Origin: Acanthaster planci
Lineage: Eukaryota; Echinodermata; Asteroidea; Valvatida; Acanthasteridae
Length of the DNA stretch: 64,000 nucleotides
NCBI RefSeq assembly: GCF_001949145.1
Contig: NW_019091655.1
Span: forward strand, 206,402-270,401
Direction of reading: 5' to 3'
Positions within the stretch are counted from its first letter, which is position 1. Every line of letters begins with the position of its first letter. The translations under genes were made by a program, and so were the position numbers. The notes under the pieces were generated by a model that was given only the letters and a program-made list of their open reading frames with translations, ran no database searches and had not been told where the DNA came from. This document shows, one piece after another, positions 12,640-26,923 of this stretch.

Positions 12640-15600
12640 ACGGTAGCCCGCGATTCAGTCCATGATTCAGCCCGCGATACAGCCCGAGATTCGGGTTTTT
12701 GTCAATAACAAAAATCCATAGAGTAAAGGGAAGCAGAAATTTTTCCATTTTGCGGTACTCTGTTCCACCAAAAACTGAACGAATTTTTGAATGTTTTTTT
12801 AAGAATAGCAGTTTTTCTTGACGAAATTGAAAAAATAACATCTATTGAAGGGAACGGTTTCATAATCAATCTTATTTCATTGCTTATAGGTCAGTTTCAT
12901 TTCTTTTATTTGGGGGACTTGCTCTAGGCCATTCACAATCTAGGATATTCAACAGAGGCTATTCCATTGTTGTAACTTGATTTGAGAAAAAAAATACCTC
13001 AAAACGTGATTAATACATCTTGTTTTATTTCATTGTTCCACAAGAATGCGCATTTTACAACAATTTGCAATTAATTGGTAATTAAGATGAAAATGTACCC
13101 TACATGTTAAGAAATATTTTCCTTTTCTTTGCAGGACTGAAATTGGCTGACCCCTAGCCACACTCAATTTCAGTAAGGGTTTAATTGAATGCATATTTCC
13201 GTGTCAAAACGCTTCTCAAATATATCCCGTTTTTAGGATCCAAAAATGCCCATTTGCCACAGTTTGTAATTAAGTGTTTATTTAGACGGAAATGTACTCT
13301 ACATGTTAAGAGAGAATACTTGTCTTTTCTATATGGAATATATAGAAATGCCTATTTCCGTGTCGTAGCGCCTCTCAAAGGTGTCCCGTTCCTGCATACG
13401 AGAATACATTTCTACATTAAGAGGAAATTAGACGAAATTGAAACCTACATGTTAAATAAATTATTTTCTTTTACCTAGCATTAATTGAATCGGCAATTCT
13501 TGGTGACACCTCATTTTAGTAAGGGCTACATCTGATGGGTATTTGTTTGTCAAGCCGGCAATATAATATAAATGCCTAATACTTTTGAAGGAAATGTATC
13601 CTACGTGTTTGAAAATTCTTCCTGAAGATGTTCCGTTCATATACAGCAAATGCACCCTGCTTGAAAGTGAATAGTTTTTGATCGATAACTGGCATTACCA
13701 GACCCATGGTAACACATAATCCCAGTAACAACTGTTATGGATGGGCGGTTTTTAGTGTGAAGATGTTTTCTTTTTATTTTCTTTTAATCAGAAGGAAAAG
13801 ACCACACCTGTGATCTACATCCAAGGTCCCATATCAATCTTTGTCTCCGGTCTGGCTGGAACTGATAACTGTATTCCAGGTGGCAGTGTATTCTCGAGGG
13901 ACCCTAATTTTACGTAAATATGGTTGAATCTTGGAAATTAAGGCCATGCAAATTCCCTTTGGAGACTTGAGTTGCATCATAGTTGCTTATAGTCCTTTAT
14001 CATGCTTTTTCAAACTTAACACTGACCACCAGCCCTTCACGTCTGTGTCGGAGGAATGGCATATACGGTAGTCTTGAGAACAACCTGACGCCAGGCATCT
14101 TGGCTCCACGCTGCGTGGAAAGATATAACAGACTTTCAATTGTCTCTCCGTACAGAATTTATGGACAATTAACTCGTTTTTCCGGTCCTGCTCGCCTGTA
14201 GATGTCATTTGGAAGTTCGAGTCCACCCCATGTTTTCATGATGGCCGCAAGAAGTCCCAAGTTTTACCTTAATCTTATTAGTTTTAATTAATTTGGTCCG
14301 ACGAAGGAATGCTGTGGTTGTCACTCCTGACGAGGTGTCTATAAAGCACTCCAATGATACGTGATGGAACTCAAATTGCTACAACTACAAGGAGTGTTTT
14401 CAAAATGCTTTTGACTATACGGGGATAGCATGCCGTATAATTATTATACTTGTAGGCCTAGCCCATTGGTTGAAGACACCTGCATCTTGGACTCTATATT
14501 GTCATGAAAATTGGCTGAGGAGAAACAATAACCGTTCATTTTAAACGTCTGGAGAAGCACTTTAAAGTTTATTGCCCACAATTGCTAAATCTTTTTAGAT
14601 TCAGAGTGAGAGAAGATTTTATTTTCTGAGCTGAATTTTCCCCAATATTTTATATGCAACTGGTTTGTTATAAACTAAAATAGCAAAGAAAGTGCACTGC
14701 ATATCGTTTAACCTCATTGGAGTTTTACTTTCATTTTCAGAATTGCTTTCCTTTTTTCATAAAATACTTACACGTGCAGCTTGTTTCCTTCATTCGCCAT
14801 GTTTTCTCTAAACTAAAGCAGAAAACAATGTTCAAAGAATGTCATATATGCTACCCCATGAGATCTGATTTAAAAACTGGAGCTGGCTAAGGTTTTTCAC
14901 ATTTAATTTTTCCATGGATGTGCTACTGTATTTTAACAAGCTTAAACGTGCCAAGAATAGAAGCCTCTTGTTTGAGTGAAAATAATTCTTCCTCGTCATA
15001 TTTTAATTTTAAGGTCTTTTTATTACTTCAGAGTGGTTAAATCACACTTCTCATGGTAACAAGGCTCTTAAGTATAGGTGCATGTACATCTATTCTGAGG
15101 AAAAAGGGGGTAAAAAAAGCGTCACTGTACCAATTATGCACCAAGCCCATGCATAACCCGTCGGGTGGTATTACTGTTACTAATCGAGTTTATTTTATTT
15201 TGCTTAAGCACATGTACATTTAAATCAGTACGATTACATATTTTCATGTGTTTATGTTTGTGTTTTTCCTGGATGGTACATTACGCAATCACTCTAGTAG
15301 AGCGCATGCGCATTTGGAAATGAATCGGCCCATGCTAGCATACATATACGGTGCATCGCATGCATTGAAGTTGGGAAAACACGCGCTTTCTTAACATATA
15401 GGGTACATTTTCATACACTTACTTACAAATTGTGGCAATATGCGCATTCTTGTATCCAAAAAATGGGATATCTGTGAGAGACATTTTGACACAGAAATAG
15501 GCATTCCATATAGCCGTTCCATGAAGCAAGTGGAATAATGAAATAAACATGATGTATTAATCACATTTTTTGGTAAGTTTTTTCTCAAATCAAGTTACAA

Positions 15601-15917
15601 CAATACAATGGAATGGTGTCTGTTTAATATCCTAGATCGTGAATGGCCTAGAGCAAGTCCCCCAAATAAAAGAAATGAAACTGATCTATAAGCAATGGTT
15701 ATGAAACCGTTCCCTTCAATGGATGTTATTTTTTTCAATTTCATCAAGAAAAACCGCTTTTCTTAAAAACATTCAAAAATTCGTTCAGTTTATAGTGGAA
15801 CAGAGTACCGCAAAGTGGAAAAATTTCTGCCTCCCTTTACTCCATGTAGTTTTGTTATTGACGAAAATCCGAATCTCGGGCTGAATCGCGGGCTGAACCT
15901 CGCTCTGAATCGCGGGC
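12640..15917. mobile_element. 3.3-kb DNA transposon with ~0.5-kb terminal inverted repeats
   Basis: About 12,640-13,120 and 15,385-15,917 are inverted copies of each other, with conserved landmarks such as atttgggggacttgctctag and gaagggaacggtttcata at mirrored positions. The tips carry short direct repeats of agcccgcgattcag. No transposase-like frame was recognised between the arms, so this looks like a non-autonomous or decayed element. A clear target-site duplication was not found; the outermost few bases are uncertain. It lies between the divergent EDF1 and p67phox-like genes. Confidence 0.8.
13030..13660. repeat. Degenerate tandem repeat (~150-bp unit) inside the long-TIR element
   Basis: Landmark strings recur at roughly 150-base spacing: aatgcctatttccgtgtc-like, tgcgcattt/tgcccatttgccaca-like, and gaaatgtacyctacatgttaag-like. 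They appear at about 13,040-13,120, 13,190-13,310, 13,345-13,455 and, more weakly, 13,560-13,660. The same unit appears in inverse orientation at about 15,390-15,530. Chance open frames here show the repeat at protein level (NAYFRV twice) but I do not consider them genes. Confidence 0.6.
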
Positions 15918-15919
15918 TA

Positions 15920-18062
15920 CCTTCAGCCTGGTAGCTTACCTCATACGTACGGTTGCATACATGTGTATACATCAAGCCAGGTCAGAAGTTCAAGCCAGAA
16001 GTCTCAGCCGCAAACGGTTGCCGGCGATTGTGCAACCATACATTTTGTATTAATAAAAAAGGGTACTTTTGGTTAATTTCATGAGTCCATGCAAAGTAGT
16101 TGGGCAAATAAGACGTCGAATGAACTGTCTTACCCCATAATATGACCTATCCTCTTCTCATATAGTTCAGAACGTGCTCATTCATAAAATAATTAATAAA
16201 TTTGGTAAATTGGGGGGGGGTCAGTGTAAATCTAGAAAAACACAGAAACAGTCTTTCCTGGTTACCACAAAAGCGCTCTCAGTTGTGGAGACATGGAAAA
16301 TTTTATGTATGATATTTGAAAAGGGTGCACTTTTTTAAAACACTCGTACTGATAACCAAAACCGGGCCTCAACCTAAGAAACAGTTCTCATGCATTGAAG
16401 ACATAAAGCTGCAGGACAAAAGTGCATCATCTGGAAACCGTGACTGTGATGTTCCGTTTCATCTGATAGATTTTGAGTTGGCTACTGTATGACGCCGCTA
16501 CCTGTAAGAAATATGCACGTCATATATAAACACCTACACATATTGAACTTACCTTTGATTAAATGACAATTATCTTTTACAAATCAAAATATATTACTCA
16601 TATACTAAACTCTATGAATTTCTGCAGTACATCCCAGTATACATGTACATGTACACTCACATCCCCAGATACGTTACAGCTTCATGCGATGGATGTTGAG
16701 TGATTGCAAGTCTGGACGGTATCACCCTTCCGTCATCACCTGTACACGTAGCATATAGTTACTCAACTCGCTAACGAGTTGGGGGCCGACTTGCAACAGA
16801 GACGGCTGGCTTGACTAAAGGACTTTTTAACATCATTCTCGAGGATTACAGACGATATAGTTCATTTTCTATTACTCTTCCGCCTACATTTTTCTCTTTT
16901 AGACTTTAACCTCCGGACTTATTTGAAACTTTGATTAGCCTACAAGTGTTAAGCCTACCTTTTGATCTTTCTAATCTTCTTCTGTACGGTCCCTGAAGCT
17001 CAGTGGGTATAAAATTGCCAAAGGTACATCAACGTAACAACACCCCTCGTGCAGAAAATATTTTCCTCTAGCCGTTATCATCATGTTTCAAATAATTTGA
17101 ATTTCACCATTTCACAAGAATGGTGAAATTCCCTACAATATGACACAATAAGTTTTTTCCGGGACTTTCAATCTAGTTGAAGGCCACGTAGGGCATGCTA
17201 ATTGCCACGTCGCGACGATTGATCCCGTCAGCATCATCATCCTCGCAGCCCGACCGATCCCGGGATTTACTTTTCTTTCAACTTAACGGCTAGCAGTGAA
17301 AGACAAAATTAAAGGGGACGTAGAACTACCGACCAGACACAACACCCGGCTGTAGAATAGCTTCAAAATCGTTGGCTCCGAATCCGTGTTTTTACCCGGC
17401 CCTCCCCCGAAATATTTTGAACATAATAACTCTTGGTACCTCAAACAAGTTCCGATGCCCCCGCGACTCCAACATTTTTGCCTGCACAAGGCACGATATT
17501 AAGTTATAATACCCTCAACCCAACTTGATTATGTATGTATCATCGTGGCCGTTGGTCGTGTTGTTAAAACACCAAAGTCAAAGCAGGGTTCGCGAAGTCA
17601 CCGGTCATGAGCAACCTACCCTCGTAAAGTCATTTTAATTGTAAACATTTCCACATAATCAGTGGCGCCATGCACGTCATGGACGTGTACTTGAGTCGTG
17701 CTTGTGACGTCATTGATACTTGACTTGGCTGCGACTGCCAATAACGCATACAGCATCTAGCCTTAGCCAAGTCACGGAGCAAGGAGCAGAGGCCAAGTTA
17801 ACTCAGAAGCGGGTCACACACAGTGGACGCGTGAACACCCCACCTGTGCATCATTGATCGGGGAGTAGAGTACGAGTGAGGATACTTCCGCGTTCCTTGT
17901 GTCAGGGACGCGGAAACATGATTCACGGATTTTGCCACTCTTGGGATGAGTTGTTTACAACGCCGGCAGTTTAACCGATAACGCTCCAGACGATACGGGT
18001 GTTGTCGTTTAATTAAAGAAAAGCCCGAACCTAAATTCGATGCTTGTCATTTTCTGGACACA
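15920..18062. other. Intergenic DNA with presumed promoter and 5' UTR of the p67phox-like gene
   Basis: No exon recognised. Base composition becomes more GC-rich from about 17,160 to 18,060 than in the preceding kilobases, as expected near a promoter and first exon. A poly-G run lies at about 16,212. Any non-coding 5' exon cannot be placed without transcript data. Confidence 0.4.
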
Positions 18063-21000
18063 ATGGCTGAGAAGCAGACACACAAGGACACGATTGTGAT
18101 CTGGCACGAGGCGGCGCAGCTGTTCGACCGGGGAGAGCGGGTCAAAGCGCTGGAAAACCTGCAGTCGATCCAGGAGCCCCCAGCCAAGATACTGTTCAAC
18201 ATCGGCCACATTCAGTTGCTTGTAGGCAAGACTCACAATGCTACGCAGGTCAGTAACTTGGGCTGTTCCGGTATATATGTTGTGTCAACTAGTTGACATA
18301 GGCCATTTAGGCCTACCTAAAATTTAATTGCGTTTAATTACACGTTTCATTTTCAATTGCTCCAATTACTAATTAGAGCAACAGAAAATGACACTAATTG
18401 AATTAGTGTCCATGACCAGTTGGGACAGTGACAAAGTTGGAGCATATGAGCTCCACGCATCTATGATCCATGCTGGGATTGTGAAAAAATCCTCGGTGCG
18501 TGTGGTGATCGTGCAGACATAATTATGTGCTTTACATGTAGCACACTTTATTGTTAGGTGTATTACTTTGAAATACAAGTGACTTCCCATGAAATAAATG
18601 ACACACTCTCCAACTCATATGCAAACTTTGCAGCTGTTTAGGCAATGGATATTTGGCTGGTTCACTTTTTGCCTTTGCTGTCGTACTGGCATAGCAAATG
18701 AATGTGCATTCATGTAGACTAGTGAGTATTTTTTGAATACTTAGGAAATTTTACCAGGACAAATCTTTGTCAGGTTCTGTACCCATTATTCATGAGATGG
18801 AAGTCAGACCTGCATGTATAAGACTGTAATTTTCGACTTTTTCTCTGAAAAATACCCTCCAGAGCCACAAATTATGAAAAGAAAAAGACTTACATGTACC
18901 CTGCAATGCATTGTAGGAATCAATTTAATAAAACATACAGTATGATCTTGCAATTTTTGGAAGATGAAAAAATTCCCAAATGCAGTAAATAAACTATGTG
19001 CACGAGGTCTAATGTAGTGTCCTGATATGGAGTTCTTTCCAAAATTGTGAATAAAAGATGTTATATAAAAAAATGCTTTTATTTTAAGCAGATTTGTTTT
19101 GTAATTTTTCTGACCTATGCATTGATCCTTGTTTGATACAGACTTTCAAGAAATCCATTGAGAAGGACCAGCACATGGGAATTGCCCATTTCCAGCTGGC
19201 CCAGACGTTCTTCCAACAGCAGAATTACGACGCAGCCTTGCAGAGCCTAGAGAAGGCCCGTACCTGCTTACGAGGCAACAAGTTCATTGATTACAAACAG
19301 CTAGGGCTACAGTACAAGTTACATGAGTGTGAGGTAAACTTGTAGGAAAAATGTAGTTGATAGGCCCAGGGGGGTTGATAGCCTACTCAGGTCACACACA
19401 CTAATTAACTAGCTAACTTGTTATATATGTTATGCCCCAAATATGGCATAAGTCCCAACTGGGGCGTAACATGTACAGTAAAATCTCAATAAGTCGAAGC
19501 CCGTTAAGTTGAAACTCCGTTTATCTTGACGTCTGTCTGTTTTCCCGACAAAAGAATAGGCCTTTATGTACAATAAACTATCCGTAACTCGAAACGTCAA
19601 TACCACGAAAGCCGCTTATCTCGAAGTTTTGGCAGGCCAGTTAAAAAAAAAAACACTGAAGAATGATGAATTAAAAGTGATGAAGAATGTTTGCCTTCAT
19701 TATGAGTCATTACTGTCACGCGCACGACTTTTCTTTGATGAGCTGATCATGTTCACATGGGCTGCCATTGTCATGTCGACAAGCACTGGTTGGGCATCAA
19801 CCACAACCGTAAAATAAGGCCGTGATGCGTAAACAATAGACCTAGCCGTAGCTCTGGAAGCCCGTTTCGGACAGGGCCTAAATCAGGCATGAATGATCCG
19901 CCCTCAAGCGCTTTGTACATGTATCACGTGACCCAGCACGGAAACCCTGACCGACTTGCCCGCGCTGCGTTATGCGGTAACAGCCCGATCAAAGCAAATG
20001 AATGAATTCTCAAGACGTAGACACAGATGATGATGTTTGAGGAAAACTTGGGCAGTAGGGATCGCCAAAAATCCACATCGTGTTCGACTCAGCTTGCAGG
20101 CCAACTGCCGTAAGCCAGTAAGGTTGCATGTACACTGAAGCGAGTAACTTTCGATAACTCGACCGTCGGATAACTCGAACTTTTCGTCCATTCCCCTGAG
20201 CTTCGACTTATCGAGATTTTACTGCACATGTATGTATCCATCTACATGTATTCACAATACTACAAGCGAAACTTGTAAGACCAAAAACAGGGAAGACCAT
20301 CACAGTTTTTGATTGTCATAATAAACATCCACAAGTTGACCCTACAATTTAAATCTGTTCCCCTCAGGTGCAGTGCATTTGAGCCTCTTTCTTTGTCAAA
20401 CTTCCACACAAATTAACAGGTACTTCTTTTTAAATACACATATATGCTGGTGTTTTGACTCTAGAAATGTGTCAGTTTGATATGGCATTCTTCTTCCAAA
20501 ATTCTGCTTCTGCTGCTGTATAATAGTAATGAATTACTATTATACATCAGCAGAAGAAAGATAAAACAATTCCAAATCGAAGAAATTCTGGATTAGAAGA
20601 TCCAACATTTCTAAAAAAAAAAAAGAGGAAGGAGTGGTGGCGACAGCTGGTATTTACAAAAAGGACAGGGTACCCCAAATGCAAACAAGCCCTAACATGG
20701 GAGTGGGACATATTTGTGACAATAATTTCCATCTTTTAAAAATAAGAAAAAACAAAAAAGAGAGAAGGAAAAGTTGTTTCCCTTTTAGATAAAAAAACAT
20801 CTTTAATGTGGTGTGGGTGCCCGCTGGCAGATGGGGGAAGGAGAGGTGAAATTGGGGCCATGCCTTGTCCCCCCCCTCCCCCGGAACCCAATGCTACTTT
20901 TTAAAACATGAGCGACAGGTATTTTTGGGGTCTATTCGAATTCCCTTCCTTGTAAAATCACGGGAGAAGCCCTAATTTGAAGCATCGCCCCTAAGAAAGG

Positions 21001-24000
21001 CCATAAAGGTTACATAAAAAAAACCCAGTTTTTTGGCCCTCCTAAAAAGTTTGACTCTCTGTGACAATTCGAGTCTGGATCCACCCTTGCTTCTGGCACC
21101 TCTGTTTTTGTTAAACTGAAACATTCTGGAAGAAATGAAGCTATCCTGATTGTTGGTGCTGACAGATACTTCACAACCTAGCCCTCGCCTACGCTGCCCT
21201 AAATGAGACCCAGTGGGCCGTGGAACTGATGACAGAGGCGTCGAGATGCAAAACAGAGAACAAGCACAACGTCATTGACACCGCTCTGGCAGCAGTCAAG
21301 GTAGGCACAGAATGAGGACTGAAGGGATGTGTAAACATGCAGACGTAATGTTTACTTTTCCAACAATGAATGATACACTTTGTACATGAATTCAAGTTAA
21401 ACTGGCACATACATGTACATGTATATTTGGGGAACCTTTTTTATATTTACAATCTTAAAATATTTGTTCCAAGTAGAGTAACTTGTCATTGTAACTTTTT
21501 TAAGAACTGCTTTGTGTGAAAAGAAGAATTTTAAAGTAGGTTTTTAAATGTTGATATATTCAAAATATGTAATCAGAAATATTTTGTTGATAACTAGAGA
21601 TTTACCTGGCATGTGTAGATAATTTCCATCTTCTGTTTTACTCTCTTGTGTAGTAAAGACAATTACCAGTAGTGATCATATGTAGTAATATTGTCCTTAT
21701 ACCCTACGGATGAGTTTGATAATTTCACATTTATAATGTACCTGGGACATTCATAAATAATGCGAATAGATCCATAATACATCAATATTGTCGCAATTTA
21801 CTTGAATACATGTACCACATGGTTCCAACCAATACAAATGAATCTTTCTGTGTGACCGAGTCCGCTTCATCTTATTTTCTTGACGCTCTGCCCATTGTTG
21901 GTGAGCTGCTGTATAAAGTCAAAGTCATTCAGTTACAGTTTATTACTCATTCATACAGGTAATCAAAAGTGCTTTCAACCTGCTAGGAATACCACATTTT
22001 TAGTTCTTCTAATTGGCAATGCTAGACTGACCAAATCACCCTCTACATGTAGATTGGTGGCTCAGGTACATGTAGACCATTTCCTTGTATTTCCTGGATG
22101 ATATCAGCTCAAACTACAGCCCAGTGACTCGTAATTCATCTTTTGTGATGGGTCAGTTTATTGTCACATTTCAAGGACAGGTCTAACGTAAAGATCATTG
22201 ACTGTAAATCTTTTGATGGACTTTTATTTTTCTTAGACACGTAAGCCAGCCCATGGTCTGTGCACAGCTGCTTTCAAAGCTGGGCTTGTTTTCCAGTGGT
22301 ATGGGTTTTAGTTTCATCCATAATGAGATTGTTGCAGTTACCTGTACAGTGTATGCCTTATTTAAATTTTGTTGGTTTTTCTGTTATTTCTCGAACAATA
22401 CATGCTAATAATCAGCGTTCAGTTGCACCAATTTGTGCTAATTTGTTGAATGTTTGATGTTTGTTTCACTGACAGTGAAAATACACGACACATTATTTGC
22501 TTGAGTTTGTGGTTTATGAAATTCCTTTGGTGACTTGTAGAAGAAGAGAATTCCAATGCGTGGTTTTTACCTGTTGGTTTGTGTGTATGCCAATGTTCTC
22601 ATACCACTTTGCACATTAACCAGTCATATCTGTCCTCCTGATGAACCAGTATGGAACCTTTCCCCTGAAAACAGAACTTGACTCCCTGTTCAAACTGTTG
22701 GAAGTTACGTGTTGCCAGGAAGGACATGTTGGTTGTGGATGAAGTGCATGGTGACCGGGGGAAGTTGATACAAGGTCAACAACCATAACACATACGACGA
22801 CGTAGGAAATACATGTACTGTACCTGGTACTGTGATTAGTGTACCCATGTAAATGTACATGTACCTGTCCACCTGTACATGTATCATAGATGGCTGTACT
22901 GGGCCGAATAGCTGGGTTTGAAATACCTACATGTACATGTAGGGTCCTATTGGTGTGATGAACCTTGCTAGGCCAGTGATTTTTACAATTTTTTCAGAGC
23001 AAATCATAGATTCTGTAATAAATACTTACCAGTAGTAAATATATTTATGCCGTGCGAAATCATGAGCCGTAGGGGCAAAACTGAAAGTACTAAGTTTTTC
23101 CAGTGGAGCATATGACCGTGACAGTATCAGAATAGTAATGAAATAAACAAGGTTTGACATACGTGTTTTAAAATCTGGAAAATCCTGAGTTTGGGATGAA
23201 GGTGTTTTTATTTATGAAAGTTGATGTAGAACACAGTAAATTGGTACATGTATTTTCAGGGGTACCTTTAGGCAAACACGAATGTACCGGGTACATCTTA
23301 GACCCTACGCTGCTTTTGTTCCCTCCGAATCTCTCGCAATTATTTTGTTTTTGTCCAATCTTGCCCCTAGCATAAAGCAGGTTGGAAGTATATGTTGGTA
23401 CAGTCATGGAGGTACTGAGAACAAATTACCATAACCTCAGTAGTCAGCCATTTTTCAAAGTTAATGTGACTGTTACACAATGGAGTGTGGAATGTGAAAT
23501 GAAATGTGATTACAGATGGAGGTGAAAGTCTGTTTATTCTGCTGAAAACATTGCCTCTTGTCCATATTCAGTCAAACAACAGTGGGGAAAATAGCTAATG
23601 GCTTAGCTTTGATGCCAGCCATCGAATGTAGTAGTAGGTGTGGCTGGTAAGGGCCATTGGTCTGAAGAGTCTAAAATTATAATTGTGGGCTTAGGTGGGA
23701 GGTTTCACCTTTCCACTCTGTGCAGAAACAAGAGAAGACGTGTGTGTGTGTGCATAAAATGAACCACATCCCACTAGCCTACCCGTAGCTAGCCGTAACC
23801 CTCAATCCAGTGGAGTCAACATGATTTTATACTCTCTAGTGAGAACTCTTCATGTAGAAGCCCACCGGTTTGTGTACAGGTTGAAACTGTACAATGTATG
23901 TGTATAGGCCATGCAATTCAGTTCTGTTGAACTACACGGTATCTGCATTTGAAAACCCTCCCACCAGGGGATATGCTGGTGAGGGGAGTGTACCTGTAGA

Positions 24001-26923
24001 TTCTACACCGTATGGTGTATATGCACCTGATATCTGCACATTCATGTTACTGCATAAGTCAAAGAATATTTCATGTTCATGCATCTCTGCATATTTGCCA
24101 GTTCTTTTTGCCTTTGCACGTTATACAATTCACGTTTACTTAGATTCATTTCATTGAATGTATGTGCCTTTAAATGTTAATGTGTAACAGTATAAATGGC
24201 ATCTTTGACAGGGATGATATTTCTCGCATTTTGTCCCATGCACAATGGCAGAAACTCAAACAAAGATAGGCTCTTTTCTTAAGCCAATAACGTCAGCAGT
24301 TCATGCTGAGGGAAACCCAGAGGCAGACTAAGCAGCCACCTGCAGCACATGCACGGCAGGCGCGGGCGAAGGAAGGAAAGCCGCCGATACCGCATCGTAG
24401 AACAAAAAGAAAAGGAAAACTGGTCATTTGTTAAAATATTGATATCCACAATTTAAATAAAAATGTTGAATTTCTTATGTTTTTTCCTGAGAAAAGGTAT
24501 TTGAAAAGCCCAGGAAATGCTCTAAAATGCAGCTGAGAGCATCTAAAGTCCCAAAAATATGGGGGCGGGTCCCAAACCCCACAACATGGCTTCGCAAAAT
24601 GTTGGTAAACCACAATGGAAATCCCCCACAGTTTTGAAAATTCCTGGGGAGAACCCTGACCAGTTATAACATTTATAATAATAACAAAAAATCCTTTCGT
24701 GAGGTGATAGATTGAGCATTTTTTTTCCACATGAAACAGAATGCTCAATCTGTCATCTCATGAAATTATTTGTTCCATTGCAAAATATCAAAAAACTCAT
24801 TTTTTCATACAACACCAACATAAATCATTTTTTAAAGTTTTCTTATTATTGATTTAGTGTTTGTCTGAAGTACAAATGCAGTACAAAGTTTTCACATTCT
24901 GCCTTCATTCAATGTTTCAACAGGTGATCCTGTTCATTTTACAATTCACTGTGAGTGTTAAGTAGAAGCATTTATCCATTACTTAGGAAATGCAACTATT
25001 ACATTATGAAAATGTCCTCATCTCAACAGAAGACAAGATGTTACCTGTGTTTCATGTGTATTGATATTGGCCAAAATGTTGTGTGTCTGTGAAGAGGTGC
25101 CAACACATGACAAGTACAGGTGTTTGATGTTCCCTCTGCCTGTGAACATGATGAAGAGCTGCAATCATGCATACCATGCTTCCAGGAGTGATTTATTCTA
25201 CAGTAGTAATGGAAACTACTTGCCGAACAAATAAAAACAGTCTGAAGTCAATTCCAGTGATATTTCCATGTCAAATTACACTGGTAGGTTGTACTATAGA
25301 CACAAAAAAGTCACACTTTTTGACATTCAAATTTATAGAATGACCCGCAAGTGAACACTACCTGTATGACAGTTGTCAAACCAATCATACTAGCACAGAT
25401 GCATCAACTTCCTCATTTCTGTAAAGACCACCCTGCGGTCAGGGTGATCTGACTCAGGTTTTAGGCCAAGTCCAGGGGAAGACCGTAAATTTCTAGGTCT
25501 GAGTTGGCTGGAGTCAACGCGCTATAACCGTTCAGAGTTCTCAGTAAAGAGTTATGCTTGGTCACTGAACAGGAAAGGTTAGGAAAGGTTTGAAAATTGG
25601 TGTTGATCTTGTGGTTTCAAAAACAAAGTATGTGGGAAGTTGACATGGATATGATATACAACAGAGGTAGTTTTAGATGTTGGAACTGCAGATGAAATTG
25701 GAGAAGCGAAGCAGTGAATTGTTTTTATAAGTAAATTGTATGTGGGTGCAAAGGATGCTCTATATAGAGAGAAATTAAAGCTACTGTGCAAACCACAAAA
25801 AGACTCTCAAACCCTGGTTCATGTACAGTAGTTGTATTTTTGGGGGAGGGGACTATTTCCTCTTTGGAGGAGGGAAATTCAAAGAGTAGGTGACAGACAG
25901 TATCACCCAACTGTCTTGAGGAAGTGTATGCCATCCTGGAAACAAACAGAGCCAAACAAACAAGTGAGTTCTACAGATAAAATGTAGCCATGGTTACTGC
26001 TGCTTTCATAGGCTTTGAACCTGAAAATATTGTTTTTGCTGACAATGCATAAAACTAGAAAAATATTCTCCTCCTTTAACCAACCTGTATATTTATTAAT
26101 ATATTTTTTCTAGAATCTGGTGTGGCACATTAAGTTCAAAGAGAGGAACTTTAGAATGCTTTAAAGAAGAGTCTGGAACACGGAAAAAATTGAAATTTGT
26201 TCCACGGTTCATTTGGTCATAGTGCTCAGTGTCTTTTCCGTTAATGCCAAAGCTTGTTTTCTCTTCAAGTTTTTGAACTTTATGAAGAGTAGAATGACTG
26301 AAATGTGTGTAAAAGTGCAACCAAATATCCCAGAGGGGCTTGTGCTGTACTCGTTTCCAAATAAAGACTCATATTACGTCCTTTACATTTATGAAGCTGT
26401 GTGCTTGTAACAGAGAGAGTGAAGTTGACATATAAGACTGATTTTCATACAGAAAATATCATATAAATGCTTCATGTAATTATGGGCAAATCCGTTAACT
26501 GAGCTGATGCCCATTTGTGGTGGCCCCCTCCAATGGCTGTAAGTACTGCAAAAACTGTTGTACAGAGCCGCTGTTCAGTGACAGCCACTCTGTACAATAC
26601 CTAACACGATGCTTTCTGCCATAAAAGGGAGCCATGACAATCTCCAGTGAAACATCTCTGGATTTGTCTACCGGTATATAACAGTTTGCCTGTGAGCATC
26701 TGGAATTGACCTCTGTATTCCAAATGCTGGGAATTCATACTTCTGGGGTCACTTTTTGCATTGGCAGCAAGGGAACCTGGCCAGACCGTTTGCTGTCCCA
26801 GATGAGCACATTTTCCGTCCTCCTGCCGCCAAGGTCCAGAATATCAAAGGAGTGGACTACTTAGGCAAGGCGAAAGTCGTGTCTGAGCTGGCCGTCCCAG
26901 AGGCTGAAAGCAAAAGAGGAAGG
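18063..26923 (+). CDS. p67phox-like gene, module 1 (exons 1-4): TPRs and activation segment
   Basis: Exon 1 (62 codons) encodes the first TPR helices, with VIWHEAAQLFDRGE and AKILFNIGH. Exon 2 (64 codons) carries the Rac-contact loop LRGNKFIDYKQLGLQ, which keeps Arg (residue 106), Asn (108) and Asp (112), equivalent to human p67phox R102, N104 and D108. Exon 3 (45 codons) holds the last TPR helices, starting ILHNLALAYAALNE. Exon 4 (52 codons) ends with VDYLGKAKVVSEL (about residues 200-212), which resembles the p67phox activation segment. A Ser that contacts Rac in human p67phox (S37) is Ala here. On its own this block resembles the N-terminal ~220 residues of p67phox. It does not end in a stop but runs through a clean donor (GTGAGA at 26,924) towards exon 5. 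Confidence 0.88.

Noticed and set aside
20507-20556. miRNA precursor
   Set aside because: Arms of 24 bases with a two-base loop do not fit an animal pre-miRNA, and no conserved seed is known to me.
24245-24420. Short frame starting MAETQTKIGSFLKPIT
   Set aside because: It could be the start of a transposon ORF, but it stops after about 28 codons and the continuation is unclear; too weak to annotate.
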